Positions 38,538 to 47,872 are shown, numbered from the stretch's first letter. The stretch is DNA of 64,000 nt from an uncultured Marinobacter sp. (GCF_947259545.1 NZ_CAMYMK010000011.1:186001-250000), one strand, 5' to 3'. Made by a program: numbers and translations. The notes: generated by a model not told the origin, from the sequence alone.

Positions 38538-39209
38538 ATGAAACCTAAAATAATTAGTAAAGTCTCGTTAGTGGCGTTCCTTTTACTTTCACTTGCTGCG
38601 AGCCTGGCCAACGCTCAATCTGAGCCGGTTTACAGTAGAGGCGACTGGGTGGTTGGGCTGAATGCCACTAGAGTTCTAACCGATGAAGATTTGCGATCAG
38701 CCTCTGCGGGGAGTGCCCCCGTTCCAAATTCCAACCTGTCTATTAACAACGATACGACCGTATCATTCGACGTGTCGTATTTTCTGAGTAATCAGCTGGC
38801 ATTTAACATTTTTGGCGGCATTCCCGCTAGTGCGGACCTCCAGGGCGAAGAGTCTCTCTCCGGTCTTTTTCTTGGTCAAACAGATTATGGTCCGGTAATT
38901 CTTTCGCTTCAGTATCATGTTTTGACGGGTAGCAACTTCTCTCCGTACTTTGGAGCGGGTGTAGGACGGATTCTCTTTTTAGATGAGAAGGATCGCGCAC
39001 TAACCGACTTCGACGTCGAAGATACATGGGCCCCTGCGGTTCAGGCTGGTTTTCGCTGGAGGATACACAATAACTGGTCGGCAAATTTTGACGTTAGATA
39101 TGCACCCTTCGAGGCGGATATCACCGGTAACCTGGGCCCGGCCCCTGTTCAGGCAAAAGTGGAAGTGGACCCCACTATCGTGAGCATCGGTGTTGCATAT
39201 CGCTTTTAA
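38538..39209 (+). CDS. alkL: Outer-membrane alkane uptake protein AlkL
   Basis: 223 aa. Signal peptide with cleavage after ANA (about residue 26), then an eight-stranded OmpW-family barrel ending SIGVAYRF with the C-terminal Phe needed for barrel assembly. AlkL lets alkanes and fatty acid derivatives pass the outer membrane. Last gene of the alk operon; 84 bp from alkK. A 13 bp hairpin follows at 39296. Confidence 0.93.
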   Translation: MKPKIISKVSLVAFLLLSLAASLANAQSEPVYSRGDWVVGLNATRVLTDEDLRSASAGSAPVPNSNLSINNDTTVSFDVSYFLSNQLAFNIFGGIPASADLQGEESLSGLFLGQTDYGPVILSLQYHVLTGSNFSPYFGAGVGRILFLDEKDRALTDFDVEDTWAPAVQAGFRWRIHNNWSANFDVRYAPFEADITGNLGPAPVQAKVEVDPTIVSIGVAYRF

Positions 39210-39295
39210 ATGCCAAGTATACCAACCGTCTGCATTTGCTGGTCGCTTTCAGCAACCTGCTGATTGATAAAAAACCTGCAGCGTAAGACCAATGC

Positions 39296-39328
39296 GCCCC
39301 TTTTCCGCCAAGATTGCGGAAAAGGGGC
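39296..39328 (+). terminator. 13 bp perfect hairpin after alkL
   Basis: GCCCCTTTTCCGC (39296-39308) pairs fully with 39316-39328 around a 7 nt loop. It lies 87 bp after alkL. The T-run typical of intrinsic terminators is missing, so it may act as an mRNA-stabilising 3' structure or a repeat rather than a simple terminator. Confidence 0.55.
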
Positions 39329-39382
39329 AAAAACCAGCGGTTATTCAGATCTTCCTTAGGTATATAGCCCCAGCCTTATGCA

Positions 39383-39784
39383 TCATTTAAAGGTCTCGTA
39401 TCGTTTAGTCGAGTAGTATATAGCCATCAGGACCGGCACGTCCTTACTATAGAAAACCTTTTCAGTAGTCCCGCAAGTTTCATTTAATCGAGCAAGTGTC
39501 TTAACATTAATACCGCTCGTAACTATCGGTTCTTGATGTCCACCATCAATAAGCCGGAATCTTACTGTGTTTGATTTACACACCGCTTGAAGCTTGCAGT
39601 CTGAAAAGCCCTGTCTTGGCTGCCACCACCCATCCGCATGAAAAAGCATATGCTCAGATGAACCAAAACAAGAGGTCGACACCGAATGGGCGATGTTGCT
39701 TATGAAGGATTGAGTGATCGGAACCTCTACCCATAATGGCCGATAGAGACTTCGCTTTATCTTTGTGGATAAAATCAAGTTCAT
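39383..39784 (-). CDS. Hypothetical protein, convergent to alkL
   Basis: 133 aa, no signal peptide or membrane helix. It contains an internal stretch HMLFHADGWWQPRQGF and two pairs of Cys. I recognise no family. No clear ribosome site precedes the ATG, and flanking DNA holds no gene, so it may be a remnant. Confidence 0.35.
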   Translation of the reverse strand: MNLILSTKIKRSLYRPLWVEVPITQSFISNIAHSVSTSCFGSSEHMLFHADGWWQPRQGFSDCKLQAVCKSNTVRFRLIDGGHQEPIVTSGINVKTLARLNETCGTTEKVFYSKDVPVLMAIYYSTKRYETFK

Positions 39785-40041
39785 ATTTTCGTCGGTAATT
39801 GCAAGGTGAGGTTATTAGTGGGATATATAGAGAATTATTTCACCGCTATGGTGCTCTCGGTTTACCAGAGCAACAGTAATGTGTCTGGCTACGGGAAATT
39901 CCGCCGGTTGTGGCTCACGCATTCTTTGCGCTCACTGAAAGCTGTCGGTCGTAGGATATGATATCCATAGGCCGTATGAGTTGTGCATTGCTTTCGCAAT
40001 TTTGGGCAAACTAAGGGCACAGCTCTACTCGGTCGTCAATT
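39785..40041. other. Gene-free spacer between alk block and P450 operon
   Basis: Nothing recognised on either strand; the G+C content rises across it, marking the change from the low-G+C alk block to the P450 operon. Confidence 0.4.
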
Positions 40042-41292
40042 TCAATTTATGGACTGACCGCTCACCAAGGACTTCAGTTCAATATCCGGATCCTTCAACA
40101 TTTCAGGATTGACCTGCCTGCGTTGTTGAACGAGGGTCTTGCCGACCATAAAAGCGATGGGCAGGTTAACCGCATCAACAGCAATGACACAGCCGTCGCG
40201 GAGATAAAACACCGCAAATCCCTTGTCTTCCGGGCTTCCGCGCAGCACACGCTGATCATGATATTGCGACAACCCCACCATCTGCAGACGCACGTCATAC
40301 TGGTTCGACCAGAACCATGGAGCGCTATTATAGGGTTTCTTCTCGCCCATCAGGGTTGCCGCCACTGTCCGGGCCTGATCAACCGCGTTGGCGACAGATT
40401 CAAGGCGCTGCATCTTCTCGAAGAAAAGATTCCGGTGGCGGGTACAGTCGCCGATCGCCAGGATGGCTGGATCTTCTGTGCGGGTAAACTCGTCAACAAT
40501 AATGCCGTCATCACAGGGCAGGCCGGCGGCCTCAGCCAGGGCGGTTTCTGGCGCCACACCCACTGAAACGAGCACTATGTCGGCCGGTACAGTGCCGCCG
40601 CTCGCCAATGTCACGCCAGCCACATGCCCCTGATCGCTAGCTTCGAAACCGGTTACCGCCGTGTTCAGGCGTAGATCCACGCCAGCGTTACTGTGTTTGG
40701 TGTAAAAAAACTCCGACATTTCCGGGCCTGTTACACGCTGCATAAGACGCTCGGCCGCTTCCAGTACCGTGACATCAACGCCTTTTTTGGTAGCGCTGGA
40801 TGCCACTTCAAGGCCAATGTAACCACCACCCACGATGACCAAGCGTTTCCCCGGAACCAGTTGTTCACGCAGGGCATCCGAGTCAGCTATGTCATGTAGG
40901 TAATGAATGCCCTTCAAGTCAGCCCCGGGTGCGTTCAGGCGTCGAACGTGTGACCCCGTGGCCAGGACCAGTCGATCGTATTTCAATGTGCTCTGGTCCG
41001 ACAAACTGATGGTCTTGTTGTCCCGATCAATTTGTTCGGCACGTACACCGAGCCGCAACTGATGGCCGGCGTTCTCGTACACCGAGCGCGGCTTGAGGTA
41101 CAGCGACTCCTGATCCACCTCGCCTGCCAGGTAGTTCTTGGACAGGGGCGGCCGCTGATAGGGTGGATGTGGCTCTTCGCCCACCAGGACCACTTCATGT
41201 TGATATTTCTTTTGCAGCAAGGTTGTCAGGAGCGCACCTGCTGCGTGCCCGCCGCCAACGATGACTGTCGTCTCTTTCTGTTGGTTTGCCAT
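40042..41292 (-). CDS. Ferredoxin reductase of the P450 system
   Basis: 416 aa. FAD/NAD motifs GGGHAAGALLTTLL, GGGYIGLEVASSA and AIGDCTRH mark a putidaredoxin-reductase-type flavoprotein. ATG 41292 has AGAGACAGG upstream; the longer frame runs into the alcohol dehydrogenase gene. Fourth gene of the ferredoxin-P450-dehydrogenase-reductase operon, it should pass electrons from NAD(P)H to the ferredoxin for CYP153. It resembles AlkT in fold, but the two are clearly different sequences. Confidence 0.92.
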   Translation of the reverse strand: MANQQKETTVIVGGGHAAGALLTTLLQKKYQHEVVLVGEEPHPPYQRPPLSKNYLAGEVDQESLYLKPRSVYENAGHQLRLGVRAEQIDRDNKTISLSDQSTLKYDRLVLATGSHVRRLNAPGADLKGIHYLHDIADSDALREQLVPGKRLVIVGGGYIGLEVASSATKKGVDVTVLEAAERLMQRVTGPEMSEFFYTKHSNAGVDLRLNTAVTGFEASDQGHVAGVTLASGGTVPADIVLVSVGVAPETALAEAAGLPCDDGIIVDEFTRTEDPAILAIGDCTRHRNLFFEKMQRLESVANAVDQARTVAATLMGEKKPYNSAPWFWSNQYDVRLQMVGLSQYHDQRVLRGSPEDKGFAVFYLRDGCVIAVDAVNLPIAFMVGKTLVQQRRQVNPEMLKDPDIELKSLVSGQSIN

Positions 41293-41380
41293 AGCCTGTC
41301 TCTTTCTACTGTTCTTTGGAATCAGATTGATCAGAAGTCCAGATGCCAACTGAGCCCTGTGACGCCCGCGCGCGCGGAGC

Positions 41381-43036
41381 TCAGCCGACCATCTCCCCGG
41401 CATCCTCAAGTATCATCGCGGCACCTTTCTCGCCGATCATGGTTGCCGGCTGATTGGTGTTTCCGCCGACCAGCGTCGGCATGATGGAGGCATCGACCAC
41501 CCGCAGGCATTGCAGGCCATGCACGCGCAGGCGCGGATCGACCACCGCCATCGGATCAACACCCATCTTGCAGGTGCCAACCGGGTGGTACGCTGATTCA
41601 CCGCTGCGCCGTACCCATGCGGCGAGATCGTCGTCATTCTGCAGCGCCGGCCCGGGCAAGACCTCAACCTCGTGGTGCGGGGCAAACGCCGCCTGCGCCA
41701 GGATCTTGCGCACCAGGTGGACACCGCGCACCAGTCGCTCGACATCGGCGGACTCGGCCATGTAGTTGGGGTCGATCAGCGGCGCGGCAAACGGGTCGGC
41801 ACTGTGCAGACCGACGCGCCCGCGCGACGACGGCCTGAGCCCGTAGATCATCACCGCGTAGCCATAACCGCTCATCGCGGTCTTCAGGTCTCGCCCGTGA
41901 TCGTCGTACAGCATTGGCGCGAAGTGCAGCTGCAGGTCGGGTACCGGCTCCTCGGGCCGGGAGCGGATGAACCCGCCGGCCTCGGCGCCGTTGCTCGACA
42001 GCACGCCCCGCCGGCCGCTCAGATACGTCAGAGCGCCCCACAGCCCCTTGAGCCAGTAACTCGGATGCATCGAGATGCTTTGGCGGCTGCGGGCGCTGAC
42101 GCGCACGAACACGTCGATATGATCCTGAAGATTCTGCCCGACGCCCCCCAACGCATGGCGCAGTTCTATGCCATGCCGGGACAGTTCCTCCCGCGGACCG
42201 ATCCCGGACAGCATCAGCAGTTGCGGCGAGTTGAACGCGCCGCCGCAGAGCACAACTTCGCGCCCGGCACGGACCTGCGTCAGCCCCTTTGTATCGCGGT
42301 ATTCGACACCGGTGGCGCGGGTGTCTTCGAGTAGCACCCGGGTGACATACGCGCCGCTGCAAACCGTCAGGTTGGAACGCGCCGTGGCGGGTTCGAGATA
42401 GGCCCGCGCGTTGCTACAGCGTGTGCCGTCTTTCTGGTAGGCGTAGTAGAAGCCCACGCCCTCCTGCTCACTGCCGTTGAAATCTGTATTGAGCCGGTAC
42501 TTTGCCTGGGTCGCCGCCTCGACAAACGCCGTGCTCAGCGGATTGGTATAGCGGCGCTCGGCAACGTTCAGCGGACCACCCTGACCATGAAATTCTGCCT
42601 CATTCGGCGTAAGTTTGGGCTCGAAATGTTCCGATCGGCGGAAGTAGGGCAACACCTCGGCGTATGACCACCCTTTGCACCCCAGCCGTGCCCACTCGTC
42701 GTAGTCCCGGGCATGCCCGCGAATATAGACCTGCGCGTTCATGCCGCTGGAACCGCCAAGCATCTTGCCCCGCGGCTGAAAAAGCGCCCGGTCGTGCATG
42801 TGACGCTGCGGTTCGGTATTGAACTGCCAGTTGTAGCGGCGGCTGAACATTAGCTGCAGGAAACCCAGCGGCATGTTCACGAAAGGGTTGCGGCGGCTCT
42901 CCGGACCGGCTTCAAGCAGCAGCACAGAATGGCGACCGCTCTCCGACAGGCGGCTGGCGACAGCACATCCGGCCGAGCCCGCGCCAACCACGACATAGTC
43001 AAATTGTTCGGTCGTCATCCTGGTTAGCCTGTTCAT
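41381..43036 (-). CDS. GMC alcohol dehydrogenase (AlkJ2 type)
   Basis: 551 aa from ATG 43036, which overlaps the P450 stop (TAATG); ATG 43018 is the alternative. FAD motif GAGSAGCAVASRL, GMC signatures RGKMLGGSSGMNAQVY and [16 protein letters not shown], and active-site His in YHPVGTCKMG. It oxidises the alcohol made by CYP153. The gene is much richer in G+C than alkJ and its wobble positions are mostly G or C, giving several long shadow frames on the other strand. Confidence 0.92.
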   Translation of the reverse strand: MNRLTRMTTEQFDYVVVGAGSAGCAVASRLSESGRHSVLLLEAGPESRRNPFVNMPLGFLQLMFSRRYNWQFNTEPQRHMHDRALFQPRGKMLGGSSGMNAQVYIRGHARDYDEWARLGCKGWSYAEVLPYFRRSEHFEPKLTPNEAEFHGQGGPLNVAERRYTNPLSTAFVEAATQAKYRLNTDFNGSEQEGVGFYYAYQKDGTRCSNARAYLEPATARSNLTVCSGAYVTRVLLEDTRATGVEYRDTKGLTQVRAGREVVLCGGAFNSPQLLMLSGIGPREELSRHGIELRHALGGVGQNLQDHIDVFVRVSARSRQSISMHPSYWLKGLWGALTYLSGRRGVLSSNGAEAGGFIRSRPEEPVPDLQLHFAPMLYDDHGRDLKTAMSGYGYAVMIYGLRPSSRGRVGLHSADPFAAPLIDPNYMAESADVERLVRGVHLVRKILAQAAFAPHHEVEVLPGPALQNDDDLAAWVRRSGESAYHPVGTCKMGVDPMAVVDPRLRVHGLQCLRVVDASIMPTLVGGNTNQPATMIGEKGAAMILEDAGEMVG

Positions 43037-44448
43037 TAACTTTTTGGTGTCAGCTGGACCATCAGCTCCGAATAGCCCCGCACGAAGTTGGACTGCACGC
43101 GCTCCGGCTCGCCGACGACTTCGATCTTGTCAAAGCGTTTGAGAATCTCTTCCCATAGGATACGCAGTTGCAATTCGGCCAGGCGGTTGCCCATGCAACG
43201 GTGAACACCGTAGCCAAATGACATATGGTTTCGTGCGTCCTTGCGATCGATAATGAAGTGATCGGGGTCCTCGAACTTGCGCTCGTCACGGTTGCCCGAG
43301 GCGTACCACATCACAACGCGATCGCCCTTTTTGATGGTCTGGCCGCCCAGCTCAACATCTTGCTTGGCGACTCGGCGCATATAGGCCAGCGGCGTTTGCC
43401 AGCGGATGATTTCCGACACCATGTTCGGAATCAGTTCCGGTTTTGCCTTCAGTTTTTCGAACTCCTTTGGGAATTCGTTCATGGCCACCAGGCCACCACT
43501 CATTGAGTTGCGAGTGGTATCATTGCCGCCAACGATAAGCAGCGTCAGATTGCCGATAAACTCCATCGGGCGATTGATCAGATCTTTGGTGTCGTCGTTG
43601 CTCTGTAGCAGGCTGATCAAATCGAAACCGGGCTCTTCGCCCGCCGCGCGGCGCGCTTCCTTATCCCTCCAGAGCCTGGAGAAGGACCAGGCCATGTCAG
43701 CCGCGTCGTCAAACATGATCTCTTCTTCGGCATACTCGCCGCCGGTTGCCGATGCTGCCCCGGCCATCCGATCCGACCACTCAACCAGCTTGTGACGTTC
43801 CTCGTAAGGAAAATCCAGAAGGGTTGCGAGCATGCGACCGGTGAGTTCCTTCGATACAGTGGGCACCCAGTTGAAGGGCTGGCCCAGAGGCAGGCTGTCA
43901 AGCACATCGCCGGTACGCGATCGGATCAGCTCCTCCATTTCCTTCAGGTTCTTCGGTGCCACCACGCCTTGAACCGAGCTGCGCTGCACATCGTGTTTTG
44001 GCGGATCCATGGCTATGAACATTTCCACCGACAGCCCCTCTGGAGGGTCGCCTAATATGATTTGCGGCTCGGCGGAAAACAGGTCGTGACTCTTGTCTAC
44101 GAACATGATGTCCTCAAAGCGAGTCACCGACCAAAAGGGGCCGAAGGGGCTGTTCTTCTGGTAATGCGCCGGAGCCTCATCGCGCAACCGTTTGAAATAG
44201 GCGCGCCACTGATCCTGCCGATACAAAAATGGATTGCTGACATCGATGTCCTCAAGGGCCAGCGTGTTAACGTCCGGGATGACTGATTCAACAAATTCGG
44301 GCACCGGCCGGCGTGGGCCGAAGGCCTTCTTCTTGGCGCCCATTAACAGTTTCAGCCCCTGGATCTGCCTGTGCATCGGCACCACCCTGGAGGTAGCATT
44401 AATCACTCGGGACTGAATGTCGTCAAATGTTTTGGACAGTGTTGGCAT
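43036..44448 (-). CDS. Cytochrome P450 CYP153A alkane terminal hydroxylase
   Basis: 470 aa, recognised as very close to CYP153A from Marinobacter aquaeolei. I-helix oxygen-activation motif GGNDTTRNS near 307, ExxR in EIIRW near 347, and haem-ligand Cys 418 in FGYGVHRCMGN. Soluble class I P450 that hydroxylates the terminal carbon of alkanes and fatty acids. ATG 44448 has AGGAGGAC upstream. It lies 14 bp after the ferredoxin gene, which gives it electrons. Confidence 0.96.
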   Translation of the reverse strand: MPTLSKTFDDIQSRVINATSRVVPMHRQIQGLKLLMGAKKKAFGPRRPVPEFVESVIPDVNTLALEDIDVSNPFLYRQDQWRAYFKRLRDEAPAHYQKNSPFGPFWSVTRFEDIMFVDKSHDLFSAEPQIILGDPPEGLSVEMFIAMDPPKHDVQRSSVQGVVAPKNLKEMEELIRSRTGDVLDSLPLGQPFNWVPTVSKELTGRMLATLLDFPYEERHKLVEWSDRMAGAASATGGEYAEEEIMFDDAADMAWSFSRLWRDKEARRAAGEEPGFDLISLLQSNDDTKDLINRPMEFIGNLTLLIVGGNDTTRNSMSGGLVAMNEFPKEFEKLKAKPELIPNMVSEIIRWQTPLAYMRRVAKQDVELGGQTIKKGDRVVMWYASGNRDERKFEDPDHFIIDRKDARNHMSFGYGVHRCMGNRLAELQLRILWEEILKRFDKIEVVGEPERVQSNFVRGYSELMVQLTPKS

Positions 44449-44462
44449 GCGTCCTCCTATGA

Positions 44463-44783
44463 TCACATCTGGAACTCGGGTAAATGCACGGTCATGCCGT
44501 CCATTTCATCAGTAATGACCACCTGGCAGCCCAGGCGCGAAGTGCTTGCCCGCTCCGGGGTCATTGACAGCATTTGCTCTTCCTCACCACCAGGCGTACC
44601 TGTCTTTCTGAACCAATCGTCCGAGACGATCACGTGGCAGGTACCACAGGCACACTCTCCCCCACAATCCCCGTCAATACCGGGAATCAGATTGTCAACG
44701 GCGATTTGCATTACCGAGGAACCAGCTTTGAATTCAGCAACATGTTCAGTTTGATCATGTTCTATAAAAGTAATCTTGCCCAT
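44463..44783 (-). CDS. [2Fe-2S] ferredoxin for CYP153
   Basis: 106 aa, adrenodoxin/putidaredoxin type. Cluster ligands Cys 40, 46, 49 in CGGECACGTC and Cys 86 in RLGCQV; Cys 44 is an extra one commonly seen in this group. ATG 44783 follows AGGAG. First gene of the P450 operon, so it is expressed most directly from the AraC-controlled promoter. Confidence 0.94.
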   Translation of the reverse strand: MGKITFIEHDQTEHVAEFKAGSSVMQIAVDNLIPGIDGDCGGECACGTCHVIVSDDWFRKTGTPGGEEEQMLSMTPERASTSRLGCQVVITDEMDGMTVHLPEFQM

Positions 44784-44844
44784 TATTGTTCTCCTGCCAG
44801 TAGTGTTCAGTAATAGATATTGTCTGTCTGACGACACTCCTGTC

Positions 44845-44901
44845 AGGTCATTTCTTGACAAGCTGAGGTCATTTAAAGACAAAATGACGATCATTTAGGA
44901 C
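44845..44901. promoter_or_regulatory. Three direct repeats, candidate AraC-type operator
   Basis: AGGTCATTTCTTGACAA at 44845-44861 and AGGTCATTTAAAGACAA at 44866-44882 are spaced 21 bp; a weaker GATCATTTAGGAC at 44889-44901 follows at 22 bp. Repeats of two helical turns are the usual binding pattern of AraC activators. They lie between the ferredoxin operon and the araC gene, close to the latter's start. Confidence 0.65.
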
Positions 44902-44912
44902 GGGGAAGATCG

Positions 44913-45980
44913 ATGATGACGACGCAGAAGACGGGTGATTTGCAAAAATCCGGTCCCGGTATTCCATCGAATTACTCACGGCTCATTGCACGTGAGCTCG
45001 ATTTAACAGCCAAACAACTGCCACGTCTGCTGCTCGGCACCGGGCTTGGTGTGACGCAATTCCTGAGCGAGGAAAGCCTGCTTACCGCAGCGCAGCAGGT
45101 GCGGATTCTGCGCAACGCACTGGATTTGTCCGGCCAGCCGGAATTAGGGTTATGGCTAGGCAAGCGACTGACCCCGGCAACCCATGGTGCGATGGGATTC
45201 GTGGCCTACAGCAGCCCCGACTTTCTCACTGCGCTGCAAGCGATTCATACTTTTCTGCCCACGCGCGCGAGCTTCATCCAACTGCATTTGCGGCAAGTCA
45301 ACGAGCGCCTGGAATGTATTCTGGACTACCAGGAGTCGCTGGACGATGACATACAGCGGTGCCTGTCGGATGCGATGGTTAAGGCCCTTTTTGAATTTGG
45401 CGAGTTTATAATTGGTCGCCCTTTGCATGAGGCTGAAATATGCTTCGCTCATCCTGAACCCCCGTATCAGGCAATGTATGCCGATTTTTTGCCCGGGCAG
45501 ATTCGCTTTGATTGCGACCAGTTAAAACTTACGTTGCCGATGTCGTTGTGTCAGGAACCGAATGCCTCCGCCAATCACGAAAACTATCGTCTGGCCTTGC
45601 AACAGTGTGAATCGATGCTTGCGCAACTTCAGTCGGATAAACCGAGCTATCAGACCCAGCTGAAGATGATGATGTTGTCCCGACCGCCCGGAACGCTCAG
45701 TGAAGACGAAGCAGCAGCCTCGTTGTTCATGAGCAAACGCACCCTGGCACGCAAACTCAAACAGGAACGCAGCGGTTTTCGGAAAGTTCGCGACGAGATT
45801 CTGTCCCAGCAGACAGCGACCTACTTGCGTGACAGCCAGCTGTCAATCGAGGCCATTGCCGCGTTGATGAACTATCACGACAGTGCCAATTTCAGACGCG
45901 CCTTCAAGCGCTGGTTTGACCAGTCGCCTGAGCAGTTCAGGCAAAATGTCAGATCACAAACCGTGCATCCGCATGATTAG
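44913..45980 (+). CDS. AraC-family regulator of the P450 operon
   Basis: 355 aa. N-terminal arabinose-binding-type sensing domain (OruR/ArgR-like group, about 30-205) and C-terminal double helix-turn-helix (about 240-345, including LSIEAIAALMNYHDSANFRR). It is divergent from the ferredoxin-CYP153 operon with direct repeats between, so it most likely activates that operon in response to an alkane or its oxidation product. An AraC gene in this position is known for the Alcanivorax P450 operon. Confidence 0.92.
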   Translation: MMTTQKTGDLQKSGPGIPSNYSRLIARELDLTAKQLPRLLLGTGLGVTQFLSEESLLTAAQQVRILRNALDLSGQPELGLWLGKRLTPATHGAMGFVAYSSPDFLTALQAIHTFLPTRASFIQLHLRQVNERLECILDYQESLDDDIQRCLSDAMVKALFEFGEFIIGRPLHEAEICFAHPEPPYQAMYADFLPGQIRFDCDQLKLTLPMSLCQEPNASANHENYRLALQQCESMLAQLQSDKPSYQTQLKMMMLSRPPGTLSEDEAAASLFMSKRTLARKLKQERSGFRKVRDEILSQQTATYLRDSQLSIEAIAALMNYHDSANFRRAFKRWFDQSPEQFRQNVRSQTVHPHD

Positions 45981-46025
45981 CGATCATAAACAGAGGCTAC
46001 TTGCTTGCGTTTGTGAAGCCAGAAC

Positions 46026-46640
46026 CTATGCCTGCCCCCCTTTATTGATCACACCGTCCATAGCGATCTGCCAGATCAAGTCGCCAATGGTGTCGAGTGA
46101 ATGAGCCCCGTTCGGGTCGAACCAGGTTGCAACCCAGTTGAGCGCCCCAAGGCCGATCAGGCGAAGCAGGCGGCCATCAATATTCTTGCGGACCACGCCC
46201 TGCGCAATCATTGTTTCGAGGATACCGGCCCACAGGGACTCGTACTGGTCACGCAGTTCGATGATTTCCTCGCGAGCCTCCGGGCCCAGCGCCCGCCATT
46301 CAAACAGCAGCACGTAAACCGCGTCCGAATCGACCAACAGGGCTCGCAGATGCGCGTTGATACAAAGACGTAAACGCTCAACCGGGTCATCCGAACTGGC
46401 GTAAGCCGACTCGACCTCTGCGGTAACCAGGTCCACCCCCCGGCGCATCAGCTCGACAAGCAGCGCTTCCTTGCTGTTGTAACGATAATACAGACTTCCG
46501 GGCAGCATATTGCAGGCCTCGGCAATCTCCTTGAGCGACGTCCTTTCAAAGCCTTTCTCACGAAAAAGCCTGGCTGCGTTAGACAAAACGTCGCCCTGGT
46601 CGCCCAGTTTGCTTGGAGGAGCCATCTGTCTGTTAACCAT
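46026..46640 (-). CDS. TetR-family regulator
   Basis: 204 aa. N-terminal helix-turn-helix TSLKEIAEACNMLPGSLYYR in the first ~60 residues, then a helical ligand domain with a TetR_C-type end. It is divergent from the thioesterase-hydrolase-RND operon, with a perfect 24 bp palindrome at 46763 between them. It probably represses that operon and itself; ligand unknown, but thioesterase neighbours suggest an acyl compound. Confidence 0.92.
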   Translation of the reverse strand: MVNRQMAPPSKLGDQGDVLSNAARLFREKGFERTSLKEIAEACNMLPGSLYYRYNSKEALLVELMRRGVDLVTAEVESAYASSDDPVERLRLCINAHLRALLVDSDAVYVLLFEWRALGPEAREEIIELRDQYESLWAGILETMIAQGVVRKNIDGRLLRLIGLGALNWVATWFDPNGAHSLDTIGDLIWQIAMDGVINKGGQA

Positions 46641-46762
46641 CGCTTAAGTATCTCCTCAGCAAGCCAGTTCGTTATTCATCAGAGCGGCCACCACCTGACT
46701 TGTTACACTGATCGTACGCCATTGCACGGGTGGCGTGCCATTTGCCTCAACAGATTCTTGAC

Positions 46763-46786
46763 TTTTGGTTGGTTAACCAACCAAAA
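46763..46786. promoter_or_regulatory. Perfect 24 bp palindrome, TetR operator candidate
   Basis: Half-site TTTTGGTTGGTT followed by its exact reverse complement. It lies 122 bp upstream of the TetR start and 112 bp upstream of the first thioesterase start, where one operator could control both directions. Confidence 0.75.
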
Positions 46787-46898
46787 TCCAGCAACAATGT
46801 TATTCGGAAGAAACTGACATGGCAATGACATATGACAATCAGCTGTTTCCCGCCACTTCCGCCCCTGTGCGAAATGCAAACCGGGGTGGGCAGATCTG

Positions 46899-47384
46899 AT
46901 GACGGAGTCGAACAGAGCTCAGCACAGTGACGCTGTGACGACGGCGTGGCAGTTCACCGAACAGGTTCCCCACGGCAGGGATCTGGGTATGCAGGTTGTC
47001 TCTGTGAACGGAAACCAGGTCTGCATGCGCCTGACCCCACAGCCGTGGATGTTCGCCGAAGAGGATACAAAAGAAATCTGCACCAGCGTGCTCTACTCGC
47101 TGGCCGACTCCGCCGGAGGCTTGGCGGTATTCGCGGGGGCCCTGGAGTTGATGCCCATTGCCACGCTGGATCTGCGCATGGATTATCTGCGGCCCGCCAT
47201 CGGCGACCGTGCCCTCTTGGCGGTGGCCACCTGTCGTCATTTAACGGACGAGGTCGCGTTCATCCATTGCGACATCCTCAGCGAGAGCGATAGTGCACTG
47301 TTAGCGACGGCAAACGCCACCTTCATGCGCAACACCCAGGGCCAGCGATTCCAGGCCGGTGGACGAAAAAAGGAGGGCGCATGA
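46899..47384 (+). CDS. PaaI-type hotdog thioesterase
   Basis: 161 aa. Hotdog-fold signs: VLYSLADSAGGLAVF as the central helix with the active-site Asp, and IATLDLRMDYLRPA as the following strand. It hydrolyses acyl- or aryl-CoA thioesters. Its stop overlaps the start of the next thioesterase gene (4 bp), so the products may form a heteromer or share substrate. First gene of the TetR-controlled operon. Confidence 0.85.
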   Translation: MTESNRAQHSDAVTTAWQFTEQVPHGRDLGMQVVSVNGNQVCMRLTPQPWMFAEEDTKEICTSVLYSLADSAGGLAVFAGALELMPIATLDLRMDYLRPAIGDRALLAVATCRHLTDEVAFIHCDILSESDSALLATANATFMRNTQGQRFQAGGRKKEGA

Positions 47385-47872
47385 GCACGACTGGCGATTC
47401 GGCACAACCCATCTCAGGCCCTACCGAAAGCGGGAAAGAATGTTCCGACTGGCAGGCTCTGCTGGAGCGCATTCCCTACGCACGGCACCTTGGGCTTGAG
47501 GTTCAACGCGACGATGTAGGTCTAGTGGTTCATATGCCGTGTCGTGAAGCGCTCATTGGCAACTTTATGCTACCCGCCCTCCATGGCGGCGTGCTTGGCG
47601 CCCTGATCGAACTCACCGCGCGGGTCGCTGCGCAAAGCCAGGATACCGACAAACGTTGCCCACGCATTCTCGACAGCCACATTAACTACCTCCGTTCCGC
47701 GCAGGCCCGATCGACGTTCGCCAGCGCCGAAATTGTTCGACAAGGCAGGCGGAGCAGCCTGGTCCGGGTGACCTGCTGGCAGGGCGATAAGCGCAAACCG
47801 ATCGCCAGCGGTCAGGTTCAGTTGTTGCTCCCGACAGTGGCGGCCAAAGAAGCAGATCTTCATGAACAATAA
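47381..47872 (+). CDS. Second PaaI-type hotdog thioesterase
   Basis: 163 aa. Hotdog fold with LHGGVLGALIELTARVAA as the catalytic helix (the HGG turn is typical) and HINYLRSA as the next strand. Similar in layout, not sequence, to the preceding one, so the pair is not a recent tandem copy. It overlaps both neighbours, which fixes it inside one operon. Confidence 0.85.
   Translation: MSTTGDSAQPISGPTESGKECSDWQALLERIPYARHLGLEVQRDDVGLVVHMPCREALIGNFMLPALHGGVLGALIELTARVAAQSQDTDKRCPRILDSHINYLRSAQARSTFASAEIVRQGRRSSLVRVTCWQGDKRKPIASGQVQLLLPTVAAKEADLHEQ

Noticed and set aside
41664-42362. Overlapping frames of 220-232 aa in the alcohol dehydrogenase gene
   Set aside because: Caused by high G+C at wobble positions; composition is not protein-like.
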